NCBI RefSeq assembly: GCF_021401245.1
Contig: NZ_JACBFY010000006.1
Coordinates: 372,001 to 436,000 of the forward strand
DNA from: Pseudacidovorax sp. NFM-22
GTDB taxonomy: Bacteria > Pseudomonadota > Gammaproteobacteria > Burkholderiales > Burkholderiaceae_C
Reading direction: 5' to 3'
Length of the DNA stretch: 64,000 bases
Numbering within the stretch: the stretch's first letter is position 1; every line of letters starts with the position of its first letter. The notes below the pieces were generated by a model, which saw only the letters and a list, made by a program, of their open reading frames with translations, was not told where the DNA came from and ran no database searches. The translations under genes were made by a program, and so were the position numbers. Shown piece by piece: positions 47,963 to 57,079 of the stretch.

Positions 47963-48634
47963 ATGTCCACGTCACTTCGCCGGGTTCTGCTGACGGGCTT
48001 CGAGCCCTTTGGCGGCGATGCCTTCAACCCTTCGTGGGAAGTCGCCCGCGCGCTCGACCGGGAAGTGCTGGCGCCGGGCGTGGTGGTCGAATCCGCCTGC
48101 CTTCCCTGCGTGTTCGGAGAGGCAATTGCCTCTCTGGACGAGCACCTGGGCGCAGGTGCGCCGCCCCTGATGGTCGTCGCGCTCGGCCTGGCGGGCGGGC
48201 GGGCCGGCCTCACGCCCGAGCGCGTCGCGATCAACATCGACGACGCCCGCATTGCCGACAACGACGGCCGCCAGCCCGTGGACCGGCCCGTGGTGCCCGG
48301 AGCGCCGGCCGCCTACTTCTCGCGCCTGCCGATCAAGGCCATGGTGCGGGCACTTCAGGCCGCGGGCCTTCCTGCGGCGGTGTCGAACACGGCGGGCACC
48401 TTCGTCTGCAACCACCTGTTCTTCGCGCTGATGCATCGGCTCGCCACCCGCCCGGCGCTGGCGGGCGTGCGTGGCGGCTTCGTGCACCTGCCCTGGTTGC
48501 CGACGCAGCTGGCGGAGCATCCGGGCGAGCCGGCCCTGGCGCTGGCCGACCAGGTCGCGGGTGTGCGCCTGCTGCTGCGCACCGCACTGCGCGTCGACAC
48601 GGACATCGTGGAGGGCGGCGGCGCCCTGCATTGA
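47963..48634 (+). CDS. pcp: Pyroglutamyl-peptidase I
   Basis: Cysteine peptidase C15 that removes N-terminal pyroglutamate. The 223-aa product keeps the complete catalytic triad: E86 in GGRAGLTPERVAINI, C149 in SNTAGTFVCNHLFF and H175 in GGFVHLPWLP. The N-terminus LLTGFEPFGGDAFNPSWEVA is diagnostic. No signal peptide, so it is cytoplasmic. Length is normal. The start at 47963 gives MSTSLRRVL. It is not in an operon with peptide transporters here. Confidence 0.95.
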   Translation: MSTSLRRVLLTGFEPFGGDAFNPSWEVARALDREVLAPGVVVESACLPCVFGEAIASLDEHLGAGAPPLMVVALGLAGGRAGLTPERVAINIDDARIADNDGRQPVDRPVVPGAPAAYFSRLPIKAMVRALQAAGLPAAVSNTAGTFVCNHLFFALMHRLATRPALAGVRGGFVHLPWLPTQLAEHPGEPALALADQVAGVRLLLRTALRVDTDIVEGGGALH

Positions 48635-48730
48635 GGCGCCCAGGCCGGGCGCGGAGCGCTGGCCGGACAGGAGTGACTGCGGTGGTGCGTCGCCGCTCCC
48701 GGTCCCGGGCAATGCGTACAGAGACCCCGC

Positions 48731-49672
48731 TCAGCGCGCCCCGTCGCGGCCCACCGTCGCCCGCGCCATGGCCATGGCCCAGAAGCGCGACAGGGCCCGC
48801 GTCGGCTGCTTGTGCCGGTGCAGCACCAGGTGGCATTGCCGCCGCAGCGGCGGCAGCGCGGTCTGCAGCGCCACCAGCCGGCCGGCGGCCAGCGCCTCCT
48901 GCACCACCCAGCGCGAGAGGCAGGCCACGCCCAGCCCTTCCACCGCGGCCTGCTGGATCGCCTCGGAGCTGCCCAGCTCCAGGCTGCGGGCATGGGCGCC
49001 CAGGTGCGGCAGCAGCAGCTGGTCGGTGACCTCGCGCGTGCCGGAGCCGGGCTCGCGCAGCAGCCACAGCGACTCGCGCAGGCGGCGCATGGGCACGCGC
49101 GCTGTGTCGTCCGCGGTGCCGAAGGTGCCAGGCGCGGCGACCAGCACCATCTCGTCCTGAAGCCAGGGCGTGCTGGCCAGGGCGGGCAGGCGGTTGGGGC
49201 CTTCGATCAGGCCCACGTCCAGCTCGAAGGCGGCCACGGCCTCGCACACGGCCTCGGTGTTGCCGATGCGCACGCGCGCCTGCCAGCCGGCCGGTGCCGC
49301 CTGCAGCTGCGCCCCCAGAAAGTCGCGCAGCAGCGCCGGCAGCACATGGTTGCCCAGCGTGGTGCTGGCGCCGATGCGCAGCGCCAGCGCGTCGGCGTCG
49401 CCGCCCTCGTGGGCCAGGCGCTCGATGTCGGCGGCGGCGTCCAGCAGCGCCAGGGCGCGTGGCAGCACGCGGCGGCCATCGTCGTTGAGCACCAGGCGCT
49501 TGCCGGTGCGGTCGAACAGGCGCAGCCCCAGCAGGCGTTCCAGCTCGTTCAGGGCCGAGCTGGTGGCCGACTGCGACAGCGCGATGGCCTGGGCCGCCGC
49601 CGCTGTACTGCCGGTCTGGGCGACGGCGGCAAAGACGCGCATCTGGCGCAGGGTGAGGCGGGGCATGTCCAT
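48731..49672 (-). CDS. LysR-family transcriptional regulator (beside yeiH)
   Basis: A 313-aa LTTR. HTH: LRQMRVFAAVAQTGSTAAAA and LSQSATSSALNELERLLGLR. Effector domain: LALRIGASTTLGNHVLPALL and EGLGVACLSRWVVQEALAAG. Three close ATGs exist (49687, 49672, 49666). The first lies inside an inverted repeat, so 49672 is chosen. It is divergent from the YeiH gene, the usual arrangement of YeiE/CysB-like regulators with yeiH, and two palindromes lie between. Sulfite or a related sulfur compound is the family-based guess for the effector. Confidence 0.9.
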   Translation of the reverse strand: MDMPRLTLRQMRVFAAVAQTGSTAAAAQAIALSQSATSSALNELERLLGLRLFDRTGKRLVLNDDGRRVLPRALALLDAAADIERLAHEGGDADALALRIGASTTLGNHVLPALLRDFLGAQLQAAPAGWQARVRIGNTEAVCEAVAAFELDVGLIEGPNRLPALASTPWLQDEMVLVAAPGTFGTADDTARVPMRRLRESLWLLREPGSGTREVTDQLLLPHLGAHARSLELGSSEAIQQAAVEGLGVACLSRWVVQEALAAGRLVALQTALPPLRRQCHLVLHRHKQPTRALSRFWAMAMARATVGRDGAR

Positions 49673-49684
49673 GGGCGGGGGTCT

Positions 49685-49735
49685 CATCGAGCGATCCAGT
49701 CGCTCGATGCTAGCCAGATTACCCGTTGGACGGGT
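49685..49735. promoter_or_regulatory. Two inverted repeats in the LysR-yeiH divergent region
   Basis: CATCGAGCGA and TCGCTCGATG are perfect 10-bp arms around TCCAG (49685-49709). ACCCGT and ACGGGT pair around TGG at 49721-49735. They lie 13 bp upstream of the LysR start and 52-100 bp upstream of yeiH, typical recognition and activation sites for an LTTR. Confidence 0.7.
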
Positions 49736-49787
49736 CGAAGGCCGCTGCCTAGAGTCGATGCCATTCCCACTGACACAGCAGCCTGCC

Positions 49788-50900
49788 ATGAACATCGAGG
49801 CCCATCCCCTTCCTGCACACGCCCTGCCGGCCGCAGCGCCGGTGTCCTGGGGCGCGCGCCATCTGCCCGGCCTGGCCCTGGCCGGACTGCTGGCCGCCGG
49901 GGGCATGGTGCTGGGGCAGATCCCGGCGCTGGCGCACAGCGGCCTGAGCGCGCTCACGCTGGCCATCGTGCTGGGCATGCTCGCCGGCAACCTGGTGCCG
50001 GCGCACTGGCATGCCCGGCCGGGGCCGGGCATCGGCATGGCCAAGCAGCAGTTGCTGCGCCTGGGCGTCGTGCTCTACGGCCTGCGCCTGACGGTGCAGG
50101 ACATCGGCCACGTCGGCCTGGCGGGCGTGCTGGTCGACGCGCTGATGCTGGCTTCCACCTTCGGCATCGCCTGCTGGGTGGGCCTGCGCTGGCTGCGCAT
50201 GGAGCGCGAGACGGTGATGCTGATCGGCGCCGGCAGCGCGATCTGCGGCGCCGCCGCCGTGATGGCGACCGAGCCGGTGGTGCGCGGCCGGCCCGCGCAG
50301 GTGACGGTGGCCGTGGCCACGGTGGTGGTCTTCGGCACGCTGGCCATCTTCACGTACCCGGCGCTGTATGCGCTCAACCAGCACTGGGCGCTGGTGCCCG
50401 GGGGGCAGCACGGCTTCGGCCTCTATGCGGGCGCCACCATCCACGAGGTGGCGCAGGTGGTGGCCGCCGCGCGCGGCATCGGCCCCGAGGCGGCCGACAC
50501 GGCCGTCATCGCGAAGATGGTGCGCGTGATGATGCTGGCGCCCTTCCTGCTGATGCTGGCCGCCTGGCTGGGCCGCCGGCGGGGAGCCAGCCACTCTGAA
50601 GAGGGCCATGGGGACGGCCCCGCGCCCGCCGCCCGCCTGGCCGTGCCCTGGTTCGCCTTCGGCTTCGTGGCGGTGGTGCTCTTCAATTCGCTGCACTGGC
50701 TGCCGGAGGGCGCCGTGCAGGCGGCCAATGCGCTGGACAACCTGCTGCTCGCGATGGCGATGGGCGCCCTGGGCTTCACCACGCGGCTCGGCGCCATCCG
50801 GCAGGCCGGCCCCCGCCCGCTGCTGCTGGCCGCCTTGCTGGCCCTGTGGCTGGTGGTGGGAGGCGCAGTGGTCAGCCGGCTGGTGCTGGGCGTGAACTGA
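49788..50900 (+). CDS. YeiH-family putative sulfate/sulfite exporter
   Basis: A 370-aa inner-membrane protein of the UPF0324/YeiH family with about ten hydrophobic segments. Landmarks: LTLAIVLGMLAGNLVPAHWH, LLRLGVVLYGLRLTVQDIGH, LIGAGSAICGAAAVMATEPV and HEVAQVVAAARGIGPEAADT. Other members are linked to sulfite or taurine-derived sulfonate export and are controlled by LysR neighbours, as here. Transport function is family-based only. Length is slightly above the usual 340-350 aa because of an N-terminal tail and a polar loop near residue 265. Confidence 0.88.
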   Translation: MNIEAHPLPAHALPAAAPVSWGARHLPGLALAGLLAAGGMVLGQIPALAHSGLSALTLAIVLGMLAGNLVPAHWHARPGPGIGMAKQQLLRLGVVLYGLRLTVQDIGHVGLAGVLVDALMLASTFGIACWVGLRWLRMERETVMLIGAGSAICGAAAVMATEPVVRGRPAQVTVAVATVVVFGTLAIFTYPALYALNQHWALVPGGQHGFGLYAGATIHEVAQVVAAARGIGPEAADTAVIAKMVRVMMLAPFLLMLAAWLGRRRGASHSEEGHGDGPAPAARLAVPWFAFGFVAVVLFNSLHWLPEGAVQAANALDNLLLAMAMGALGFTTRLGAIRQAGPRPLLLAALLALWLVVGGAVVSRLVLGVN

Positions 50901-50904
50901 GAAG

Positions 50905-51054
50905 CACCCCCCATGCCGCTTCGCGGCTCCCCCCTCTCTGGCGCCTTCGGCTTGGAGGGGGGCGCACCCAGAGGCCTGGCGAAGCCAGTTCCTCGGGGCC
51001 CTGGCGTGGCCTGCTCCGCGGCCATTCGATCGGTATCACTGCGCCAGTTTCATG
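50905..51054 (-). repeat. Dispersed intergenic repeat (family 1, copy B)
   Basis: A 150-bp element that, read on the minus strand, matches the copy at 34297-34524 from CATGAAACTGGCGCAGTGAT to AAGCGGCATGGGGGGTG with few differences, but lacks the internal 80 bp of that copy. It occupies nearly half of the 344-bp gap between yeiH and the esterase gene. The remainder (51055-51244) shows no gene. Confidence 0.85.
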
Positions 51055-51244
51055 CGGCCCAGTGGCGCGTAGTGCGGTGAAGCAGCTGAGATGAGGTGCC
51101 CGGCTCACCGTCCTCGCCGCGTAGCGCAGGCGACGGCGCCTTGCCCGATGGGCGGGCACACTGGGCGCGGGCTTCGGCATGAAAGCCCGCCGCTCGCCGG
51201 ACACCGCCTTCCGCCGGCGGAACGCCAACAACCAGGAGACACGC

Positions 51245-52840
51245 GTGACCCTTCCATCCTCCCTTCGAATGTCCGCCCTGTGCCTCGCGGCGCTGGGTGG
51301 CGCCGCCCAGGCGCAGAACATCGGCAGCTTCCGCGATTCCGCCCAGTCGGCTTCGCGCTATGCCGAGGCCAGCCTCGCCGCCACCGGCGACTGTGCGCGG
51401 CTCGGCCAGCAGGTGAGCTCGGTCGAGGGCACGCGGCTGACCGTGCTCAGCGCCACTGCCACGCCCGCCGCGCAGGGCGTGCCGGACTTCTGCCGCATCG
51501 TCGCCATGCTCGACCCCGAGGTGCTGGTCGAGGTGGCGCTGCCCATGCGGTGGAACGGCCGGCTCTACATGCGCGGCAACGGCGGCTATGCCGGCGAGCG
51601 CATCGACGCGCCCAGCCGCGTCGCGCTGCGCGACGAGGCACTCAAGCGCGGCTTCGTCGCCGCACAGACCAACACCGGCCACGATGCCATCGCGCAGCCG
51701 CTGGGCAGCTTCGCGCAGAACGACCTGGCCAAGCTGGTCGACTACAGCTTCCGCGCCGTGCACCTGACGGCGCAGGCCTCCAAGGACCTGGCCGCGGCCT
51801 TCTACGGCCGCAAGCCGGCCAAGTCGTACTTCGATGGCTGCTCCACCGGTGGTCGCCAGGGCCTGATGTCGGCGCAGCGCTATCCGGCCGACTTCGACGG
51901 CATCGCCGCCGGCGCGCCGGTGCTCAACTTCACCGGCACGATGTACGACTACGTGTCGTATGCGCCGCTGATCGCCAAGGCTGGCTTCACCGGGGCGCAG
52001 CTGTCGCAGATCGGCCGCGCCATCGTCGCCAAATGCGATGCGGTGGACGGGCTGAAGGATGGCGTGATCGCCGATCCGCGCCGCTGCGTCATCGACCCGA
52101 GGGCGGACTTTCCAGGCCTGAGCGAGGCGCAGGTCGCCGCGCTGGAGGCGGTGCACCGCGACATGCAGCACCAGGGCAAGGCCGTGTTCCCGGCCTGGCC
52201 GTGGGGTTCGGAGGCGCCCGATGCCAGCGGCATCAGCGGCTGGGCGGAATGGTTCGTCTCGATGCCGCGGGCCCCGGCTGCGACCTCCGGCGCGCAGGCT
52301 CTGCCCGGCGGCGAGACACGGCAGAGCGCCTATGCCCAGACCTTCCTGCGCTACTTCGCCGACCAGCCCGCCAGCCGGCCCGATGCCGACTGGCGCAGCT
52401 TCGACCTGGACCAGGGCTTCCGCGCCACCGGCTTCATCAGCACGCTGGTGGACGCGCGCAACCCCGACCTGAGCGCCTTCGCAGCCCGCGGCGGAAAGAT
52501 GATCACGTACCACGGCTGGGCCGACCCGGCCCTCAATCCGATGATGAGCGTGGGCTACCACGAGGAAGCGGCGCGCGCCACGCCCAAGCTCGACGACACC
52601 TATCGCGTGTTCATGGTGCCCGGCATGCAGCACTGCAACGGCGGCGACGCGCCGAACGTGCTCGATGCGGTGACCGCCGTGATCGACTGGACCGAAACCG
52701 GCCGCGCGCCCGCCGCGCTGCTGGTCACCCAGCGCCGCGCCGACGGCAGCGAACGCAGCCGGCCCGTGTGCGCCTATCCGAAGGTGGCGCAGTACCTGGG
52801 CGGCGATGCCGACAAGGCGGCCAGCTTCGCCTGCCGGTGA
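51245..52840 (+). CDS. Tannase/feruloyl esterase family protein, exported
   Basis: A 531-aa secreted alpha/beta-hydrolase. A GTG start at 51245 is preceded by AGGAGA 7 bp upstream. The signal peptide runs MTLPSSLRMSALCLAALGGA to QAQN. The catalytic triad appears as Ser in FDGCSTGGRQGLMSAQRYPA, Asp in TYHGWADPALNPM and His in VPGMQHCNGGDAP. The two flanking Cys residues (in DGCS and MQHCN) form the disulfide bridging the triad in this family. Likely substrates are feruloyl, caffeoyl or galloyl esters from plant matter. It has no obvious operon partner. Confidence 0.92.
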   Translation: MTLPSSLRMSALCLAALGGAAQAQNIGSFRDSAQSASRYAEASLAATGDCARLGQQVSSVEGTRLTVLSATATPAAQGVPDFCRIVAMLDPEVLVEVALPMRWNGRLYMRGNGGYAGERIDAPSRVALRDEALKRGFVAAQTNTGHDAIAQPLGSFAQNDLAKLVDYSFRAVHLTAQASKDLAAAFYGRKPAKSYFDGCSTGGRQGLMSAQRYPADFDGIAAGAPVLNFTGTMYDYVSYAPLIAKAGFTGAQLSQIGRAIVAKCDAVDGLKDGVIADPRRCVIDPRADFPGLSEAQVAALEAVHRDMQHQGKAVFPAWPWGSEAPDASGISGWAEWFVSMPRAPAATSGAQALPGGETRQSAYAQTFLRYFADQPASRPDADWRSFDLDQGFRATGFISTLVDARNPDLSAFAARGGKMITYHGWADPALNPMMSVGYHEEAARATPKLDDTYRVFMVPGMQHCNGGDAPNVLDAVTAVIDWTETGRAPAALLVTQRRADGSERSRPVCAYPKVAQYLGGDADKAASFACR

Positions 52841-52862
52841 GCGCTGGCCAGGGCGCCGCTGA

Positions 52863-53111
52863 TCAGCAGCAGCGCCCCTTGCCCGCGCCGTAGCGCGCCT
52901 CGAGCCGCTCGCGGAAGAATTCCTCGTAGCTCATCGGCGCCCGGTCCGGATGGGTCTGCGCCATGTGCGAGAGGTAGGTGTCGTAGTCGGGCAGGCCCAC
53001 CATCAGCCGCAGCGACTGGCGCACCGAGCGGGCGATGTAGCGCCCGGCCTCGGGCAGGGTGGCGAGGCTCACCATGGCGCGCACATGCCGGTCAATGGGC
53101 GCCGGCCGCAC
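52863..53111 (-). CDS. YbdD/YjiX-family small protein
   Basis: An 82-aa protein with the DUF466 core: RQSLRLMVGLPDYDTYLSHM, HPDRAPMSYEEFFRERLEAR and YGAG. In many proteobacteria this gene follows cstA, and the product is thought to assist the CstA/BtsT pyruvate transporter. A GTG at 53111 overlaps the cstA end by 20 bp; an ATG at 53075 is the alternative and gives a length nearer to E. coli YbdD. The tail ends KGRCC. Confidence 0.88.
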   Translation of the reverse strand: MRPAPIDRHVRAMVSLATLPEAGRYIARSVRQSLRLMVGLPDYDTYLSHMAQTHPDRAPMSYEEFFRERLEARYGAGKGRCC

Positions 53112-55170
53112 GGGCGCCCGCGGCCATCGGCTCGTAGGGCGTCTCGTGCACCGTCGGCCGGTTGGCGGTCCGGGCCGACAGGCAGGCGCGCACGGTGTAG
53201 ACCAGCACGCTCAGCACCACGAACATGAAGAGGGCGCACAGCCCGGCGTCGAGCCGGTCGTTGAACACGATGCGGGCCATCGCCTCGGGCGTCTTGGCCG
53301 GCGCCACCAGCACGCCGTTGGCGATGCCCTCGGTGTACTTCGCGGCATGGGCCAGGAAGCCCACCTTCGGGTCGGACGAGAAGATCTTCTGCCAGCCCGC
53401 CGTCAGCGTGCAGGCCAGCAGCCACACGGCCGGCGCGGCCGCCACCCAGGCATAGCGCTCGCGCTTCATGCGGAACAACACCACCACGCCCAGCAGGAGC
53501 GCCACGGCCGCCAGCATCTGGTTGGAGATGCCGAACAGCGGCCACAGCGTGTTGATACCGCCCAGCGGATCGACCACGCCCTGGTACAGGAAGTAGCCCC
53601 AGGCCGCCACCGTCAGCGCCGTGGCCAGCAGGTTGGCCGGCAGCGAGTCGGTGCGCTTGAGCACGGGCACGAAGCTACCCAGCAGGTCCTGCAGCATGAA
53701 GCGGCCGGCACGGGTGCCGGCGTCCACCGCCGTCAGGATGAACAGGGCCTCGAACAGGATCGCGAAGTGGTACCAGAAGGCCATCATGGCCTGGCCGCCG
53801 ATCACCTGGTGCAGGATGTGCGCCATGCCCACGGCCAGCGTGGGCGCGCCGCCGGCGCGGCCCAGGATGGTGTGCTCGCCGACGTCCTTCGCGGTCTGCG
53901 CCAGTATCTCGGGCGTGACCATGAAGCCCCAGCCGGAGATGGTGGCCGCGGCCTGCTGGGCCGTGCTGCCCACCAGCGCGGCCGGGCTGTTCATGGCGAA
54001 GTAGATGCCCGGCTCGATGCACGAGGCCGCCACCAGCGCCATCACCGCGACGAAGGACTCGGCCAGCATGCCGCCGTAGCCGATGAAGCGGGCATGGCGC
54101 TCGTTGTCCAGCATCTTGGGCGTGGTGCCCGAGGAGATCAGCGCATGGAAGCCCGACACCGCGCCGCAGGCGATGGTGATGAACAGGAAGGGGAACATCG
54201 AGCCCGACCACACCGGGCCGTTGCCATTGGCGAATTGGGTGAGCGCGGGCATCTGCAGCTGCGGCATCACGATCACGATGCCGATGGCCAGCGCCACGAT
54301 GGTGCCGATCTTGAGGAAGGTCGACAGGTAGTCGCGCGGCGCCAGCAGCAGCCACACCGGCAGGCTGGCGGCCACGAAGCCGTAGCCGATCAGCATCCAC
54401 GTCAGCGCCTTGCCGTCGAAGGTAAACATGGCGGCCCAGGCCGCGTTCTCGCTCACCGCCTGCCCGCCGAAGATGGCGGCCATCAGCAGCACGAAGCCGA
54501 TGACCGAGACCTCACCGATGCGGCCCGGGCGGATGTAGCGCAGGTACAGGCCCATGAACACCGCCACCGGCACCGTGGCCGCCACTGTGAAGGTGCCCCA
54601 GGGCGATTCGGCCAGCGCCTTCACCACGATCAGGGCCAGCACCGCCAGGATGATGATCATGATCATGAAGGTGCCGAAGAGGGCGATCATGCCGGGCACG
54701 GTGCCCATCTCCTGCTTGACCAGGTCGCCCAGCGAGCGGCCGTCGCGGCGGGTGGATATGAACAGCACGATGAAGTCCTGCACCGCGCCGGCGAACACGA
54801 CGCCGGCCAGCACCCACAGCAGCCCGGGCAGGTAGCCCATCTGCGCCGCCAGCACCGGGCCCACCAGCGGCCCCGCGCCCGCGATGGCCGCGAAGTGGTG
54901 GCCGAACAGCACGTTCTTGTCGGTGGGCACGTAGTCCAGCCCGTCGTTGTGCCGGTGCGCGGGCGTCTTGCGCGAGCCGTCCAGCCCCAGCACCTTGTCG
55001 GCGATGAAGAGGCTGTAGTAGCGGTAGGCGATGAGGTAGGTGCAGACGGCGGCGGTCACGACCCACAGGGCGTTGACGCTTTCGCCGCGCGTGAGGGCGA
55101 CGGTGGCCAGCGCGAAGGCGCCGACGACCGCCACCACGAGCCACACGAGGTGGCGGCGGAGGCTTTGCAT
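53092..55170 (-). CDS. cstA: CstA-family carbon-starvation / pyruvate transporter
   Basis: A 692-aa inner-membrane protein with more than 15 hydrophobic segments. CstA signatures are clear: RYYSLFIADKVLGLDGSRKT, DYVPTDKNVLFGHHFAAIAG, AGPLVGPVLAAQMGYLPG and FHALISSGTTPKM. E. coli CstA and BtsT import peptides and pyruvate. It overlaps the YbdD-like gene downstream. A Cache-domain two-component system of the kind that senses small organic acids lies 1.3 kb upstream, separated by an AT-rich DUF4238 gene, so pyruvate-responsive control is plausible. Confidence 0.94.
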   Translation of the reverse strand: MQSLRRHLVWLVVAVVGAFALATVALTRGESVNALWVVTAAVCTYLIAYRYYSLFIADKVLGLDGSRKTPAHRHNDGLDYVPTDKNVLFGHHFAAIAGAGPLVGPVLAAQMGYLPGLLWVLAGVVFAGAVQDFIVLFISTRRDGRSLGDLVKQEMGTVPGMIALFGTFMIMIIILAVLALIVVKALAESPWGTFTVAATVPVAVFMGLYLRYIRPGRIGEVSVIGFVLLMAAIFGGQAVSENAAWAAMFTFDGKALTWMLIGYGFVAASLPVWLLLAPRDYLSTFLKIGTIVALAIGIVIVMPQLQMPALTQFANGNGPVWSGSMFPFLFITIACGAVSGFHALISSGTTPKMLDNERHARFIGYGGMLAESFVAVMALVAASCIEPGIYFAMNSPAALVGSTAQQAAATISGWGFMVTPEILAQTAKDVGEHTILGRAGGAPTLAVGMAHILHQVIGGQAMMAFWYHFAILFEALFILTAVDAGTRAGRFMLQDLLGSFVPVLKRTDSLPANLLATALTVAAWGYFLYQGVVDPLGGINTLWPLFGISNQMLAAVALLLGVVVLFRMKRERYAWVAAAPAVWLLACTLTAGWQKIFSSDPKVGFLAHAAKYTEGIANGVLVAPAKTPEAMARIVFNDRLDAGLCALFMFVVLSVLVYTVRACLSARTANRPTVHETPYEPMAAGARAAGAH

Positions 55171-55364
55171 GTGCGTTGTCTCTCGAGGGTGAAAACCCAT
55201 CGAGTGTCGGAAGCGGCGCCGCGCGGCGCATCCGTTGCAGTGCGTGGAGGAGGTGCGAGGGAATGCCTAAGGGACAACCCTCGCCAAGTTGGGTGCTAAC
55301 TTGTAGCGGGGCCTATGATTGGTTTGGTGCGTCCGCATCAAGCGGAATATGTTATAGGACCCTT

Positions 55365-56411
55365 ATGGCTGGGAAACGACATCACTTTATCCCTCGATTT
55401 CTGCAGAGTGGGTTTGCGAGCCACGTTGTCGGCGACTCAGTTTTTGCCTGGGTTTTCAGGGCACAAAGAAAGCCATTCAACACAAACATTATCAACATTG
55501 GAGTTGAAGGGCAGTTCTATTCCAACGGCGACGACAATGAGGTCGACGATTTGATCACCGAAGCAGAGGCGGGGTTTAGCCGCCTTGTGACTAGCTTGCG
55601 AAGTAATCGCGAAGCGGCTATTTCTAACTCTAGCGCGATTGGGGAATTAATCGCTCACTTGGAAATAAGAACGCGACAATTGCGTGAGGGCTTCCTTGAT
55701 CTGGCCGAAGCGCTTAGTAGCGAGATTTTAAGCTTCATTGAAGACGAGCAGAGGCTTGAAGAATACCTGCGGCGAAAATTCGAAAGGGAGCCGGAATATC
55801 TAAATAGTATGTTAAAGGAGGAACTTGAAAAATCAGGTGTCCCCGGTCATTTGTCGGAAGAGGCTGCAGAATTGCTTAAGCCTTTGATCGAGCAGCTAAT
55901 GCCGGCTTTTGTTGCGGGCATAAAATCCCACGCCCTGACGTACAAAGAACAAGTTCTTTCGAAAATGAGGGATGCGGCCAAGAAGGGACATTTGAAAGCT
56001 TTGAAGGAGTCAGTGGCTCCGCATAGAAAAAAGGAAATTTATCAGGATTTCAATTACCAGGTTTATTTTTTCAATGAAGGATTTCTTCCTTTGGGTGACT
56101 CCATCGTATTTTTCGAGACTAAAGGCGACCGAAGATTCAAGCCGTTTGCGGATTCTACTGATCTTGTAGAGTCGATATATTTGCCACTCTCTTCCAAATC
56201 TATTTTAGTTGGTCGCCGGCAACATAAGGAAGGTAACGATTTAACATTGGAGAAAATATCTTCTGCAATTGTAGGTTGCTCGAGAGAGTGGTTTATCTGT
56301 GCCAGCGAAATAATAGAAGAAGACTTGCAAAAAGAAATTGGTAAATTTAGTCACATATTGACCAACGAAGAGGTTGATAACCTATTATCAGAGGTTTTCG
56401 ATAATCAGTGA
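55365..56411 (+). CDS. DUF4238-domain protein
   Basis: A 348-aa soluble protein whose first residues, AGKRHHFIPRFLQSGF, carry the HHFIPRF motif of DUF4238. The middle is Glu/Lys-rich and helical (EDEQRLEEYLRRKFEREPEY). The conserved late block contains FLPLGDSIVFFETKG and YLPLSSKSILVG. No catalytic role is established. Composition is much more AT-rich than its neighbours and it is the only plus-strand gene between two minus-strand operons, so it is probably a recent insertion. DUF4238 genes are scattered as single cargo genes in many bacteria. AGGAC precedes the ATG at 55365. Confidence 0.85.
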   Translation: MAGKRHHFIPRFLQSGFASHVVGDSVFAWVFRAQRKPFNTNIINIGVEGQFYSNGDDNEVDDLITEAEAGFSRLVTSLRSNREAAISNSSAIGELIAHLEIRTRQLREGFLDLAEALSSEILSFIEDEQRLEEYLRRKFEREPEYLNSMLKEELEKSGVPGHLSEEAAELLKPLIEQLMPAFVAGIKSHALTYKEQVLSKMRDAAKKGHLKALKESVAPHRKKEIYQDFNYQVYFFNEGFLPLGDSIVFFETKGDRRFKPFADSTDLVESIYLPLSSKSILVGRRQHKEGNDLTLEKISSAIVGCSREWFICASEIIEEDLQKEIGKFSHILTNEEVDNLLSEVFDNQ

Positions 56412-56443
56412 ATTGAAAATTGAGGAAGATTTTCGATTTCCGC

Positions 56444-57079
56444 TCAATTTCCAAATGAGCGCGTGTGCTCCACCGCATAGCGGATCAGCTCCGCCTGCCC
56501 CTCGATCCCCAGCCGGCGCTTGATGCTCTGCCGGTGCGCGTCCACCGTGCGCACCGACAGGCCCAGGTCGCGGGCGATCTGCTTGCTGGATTCGCCGCGG
56601 CCGATGGCCGAGAGGATCTCGCTTTCGCGCGGGGTGAGCAGCGGCCGCGGCGCCTGGTTGCGGAACAGCTTTTTCGACACCGCCGGGCTCAGGAAGGTGC
56701 CGCCGGCGGCCACGGCCTCGATGGCGGCCACGATCTCGGAGGCCGGCGCGTCCTTGAGTACATAGCCCTGGGCGCCGGCCTGCAGGGCCCGCTGCACGTA
56801 CTCGGGGTTGTCGTACATGCTGAGCATGACGACGTGCGGCGGCGCCGGCCGGGCCAGCAGCAGCGCGGCCAGCTCGATGCCGTTCATGTCCTTCATGCCG
56901 ACGTCCACCAGCATCAGGTCGGGCCGCGCGGCATCGACCTGGGCCAGGGCCTCGGCGGCGCTGCCGGCCTCGCCGACGATGCACAGGCCGGGCAGCGCCT
57001 CCAGCCGGGCGCGCAGGCCATCGCGCACCAGCGGATGGTCGTCGACCAGGAACAGGCGCACGGGCGTGGCGGGGGTCAT
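56444..57079 (-). CDS. NarL-family response regulator of the Cache kinase
   Basis: A 211-aa regulator. The receiver has FLVDDHPLVRDGL, the phospho-acceptor Asp in LMLVDVGMKDMNG, Ser in VVMLSMYDNPEY and Lys in YVLKDAPASE. The LuxR-type HTH is LTPRESEILSAIGRGESSKQ followed by SVRTVDAHRQSIKRRLGI. It overlaps the kinase gene by 4 bp (ATGA), so the pair is coupled. The likely target is cstA, by proximity. Confidence 0.92.
   Translation of the reverse strand: MTPATPVRLFLVDDHPLVRDGLRARLEALPGLCIVGEAGSAAEALAQVDAARPDLMLVDVGMKDMNGIELAALLLARPAPPHVVMLSMYDNPEYVQRALQAGAQGYVLKDAPASEIVAAIEAVAAGGTFLSPAVSKKLFRNQAPRPLLTPRESEILSAIGRGESSKQIARDLGLSVRTVDAHRQSIKRRLGIEGQAELIRYAVEHTRSFGN

Noticed and set aside
55270-55320. 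GTTGGGT and GCTAAC before the DUF4238 gene, again resembling attC cores
   Set aside because: The second element does not fit the R-Y-Y-Y-A-A-C rule and spacing is wrong for an attC site.
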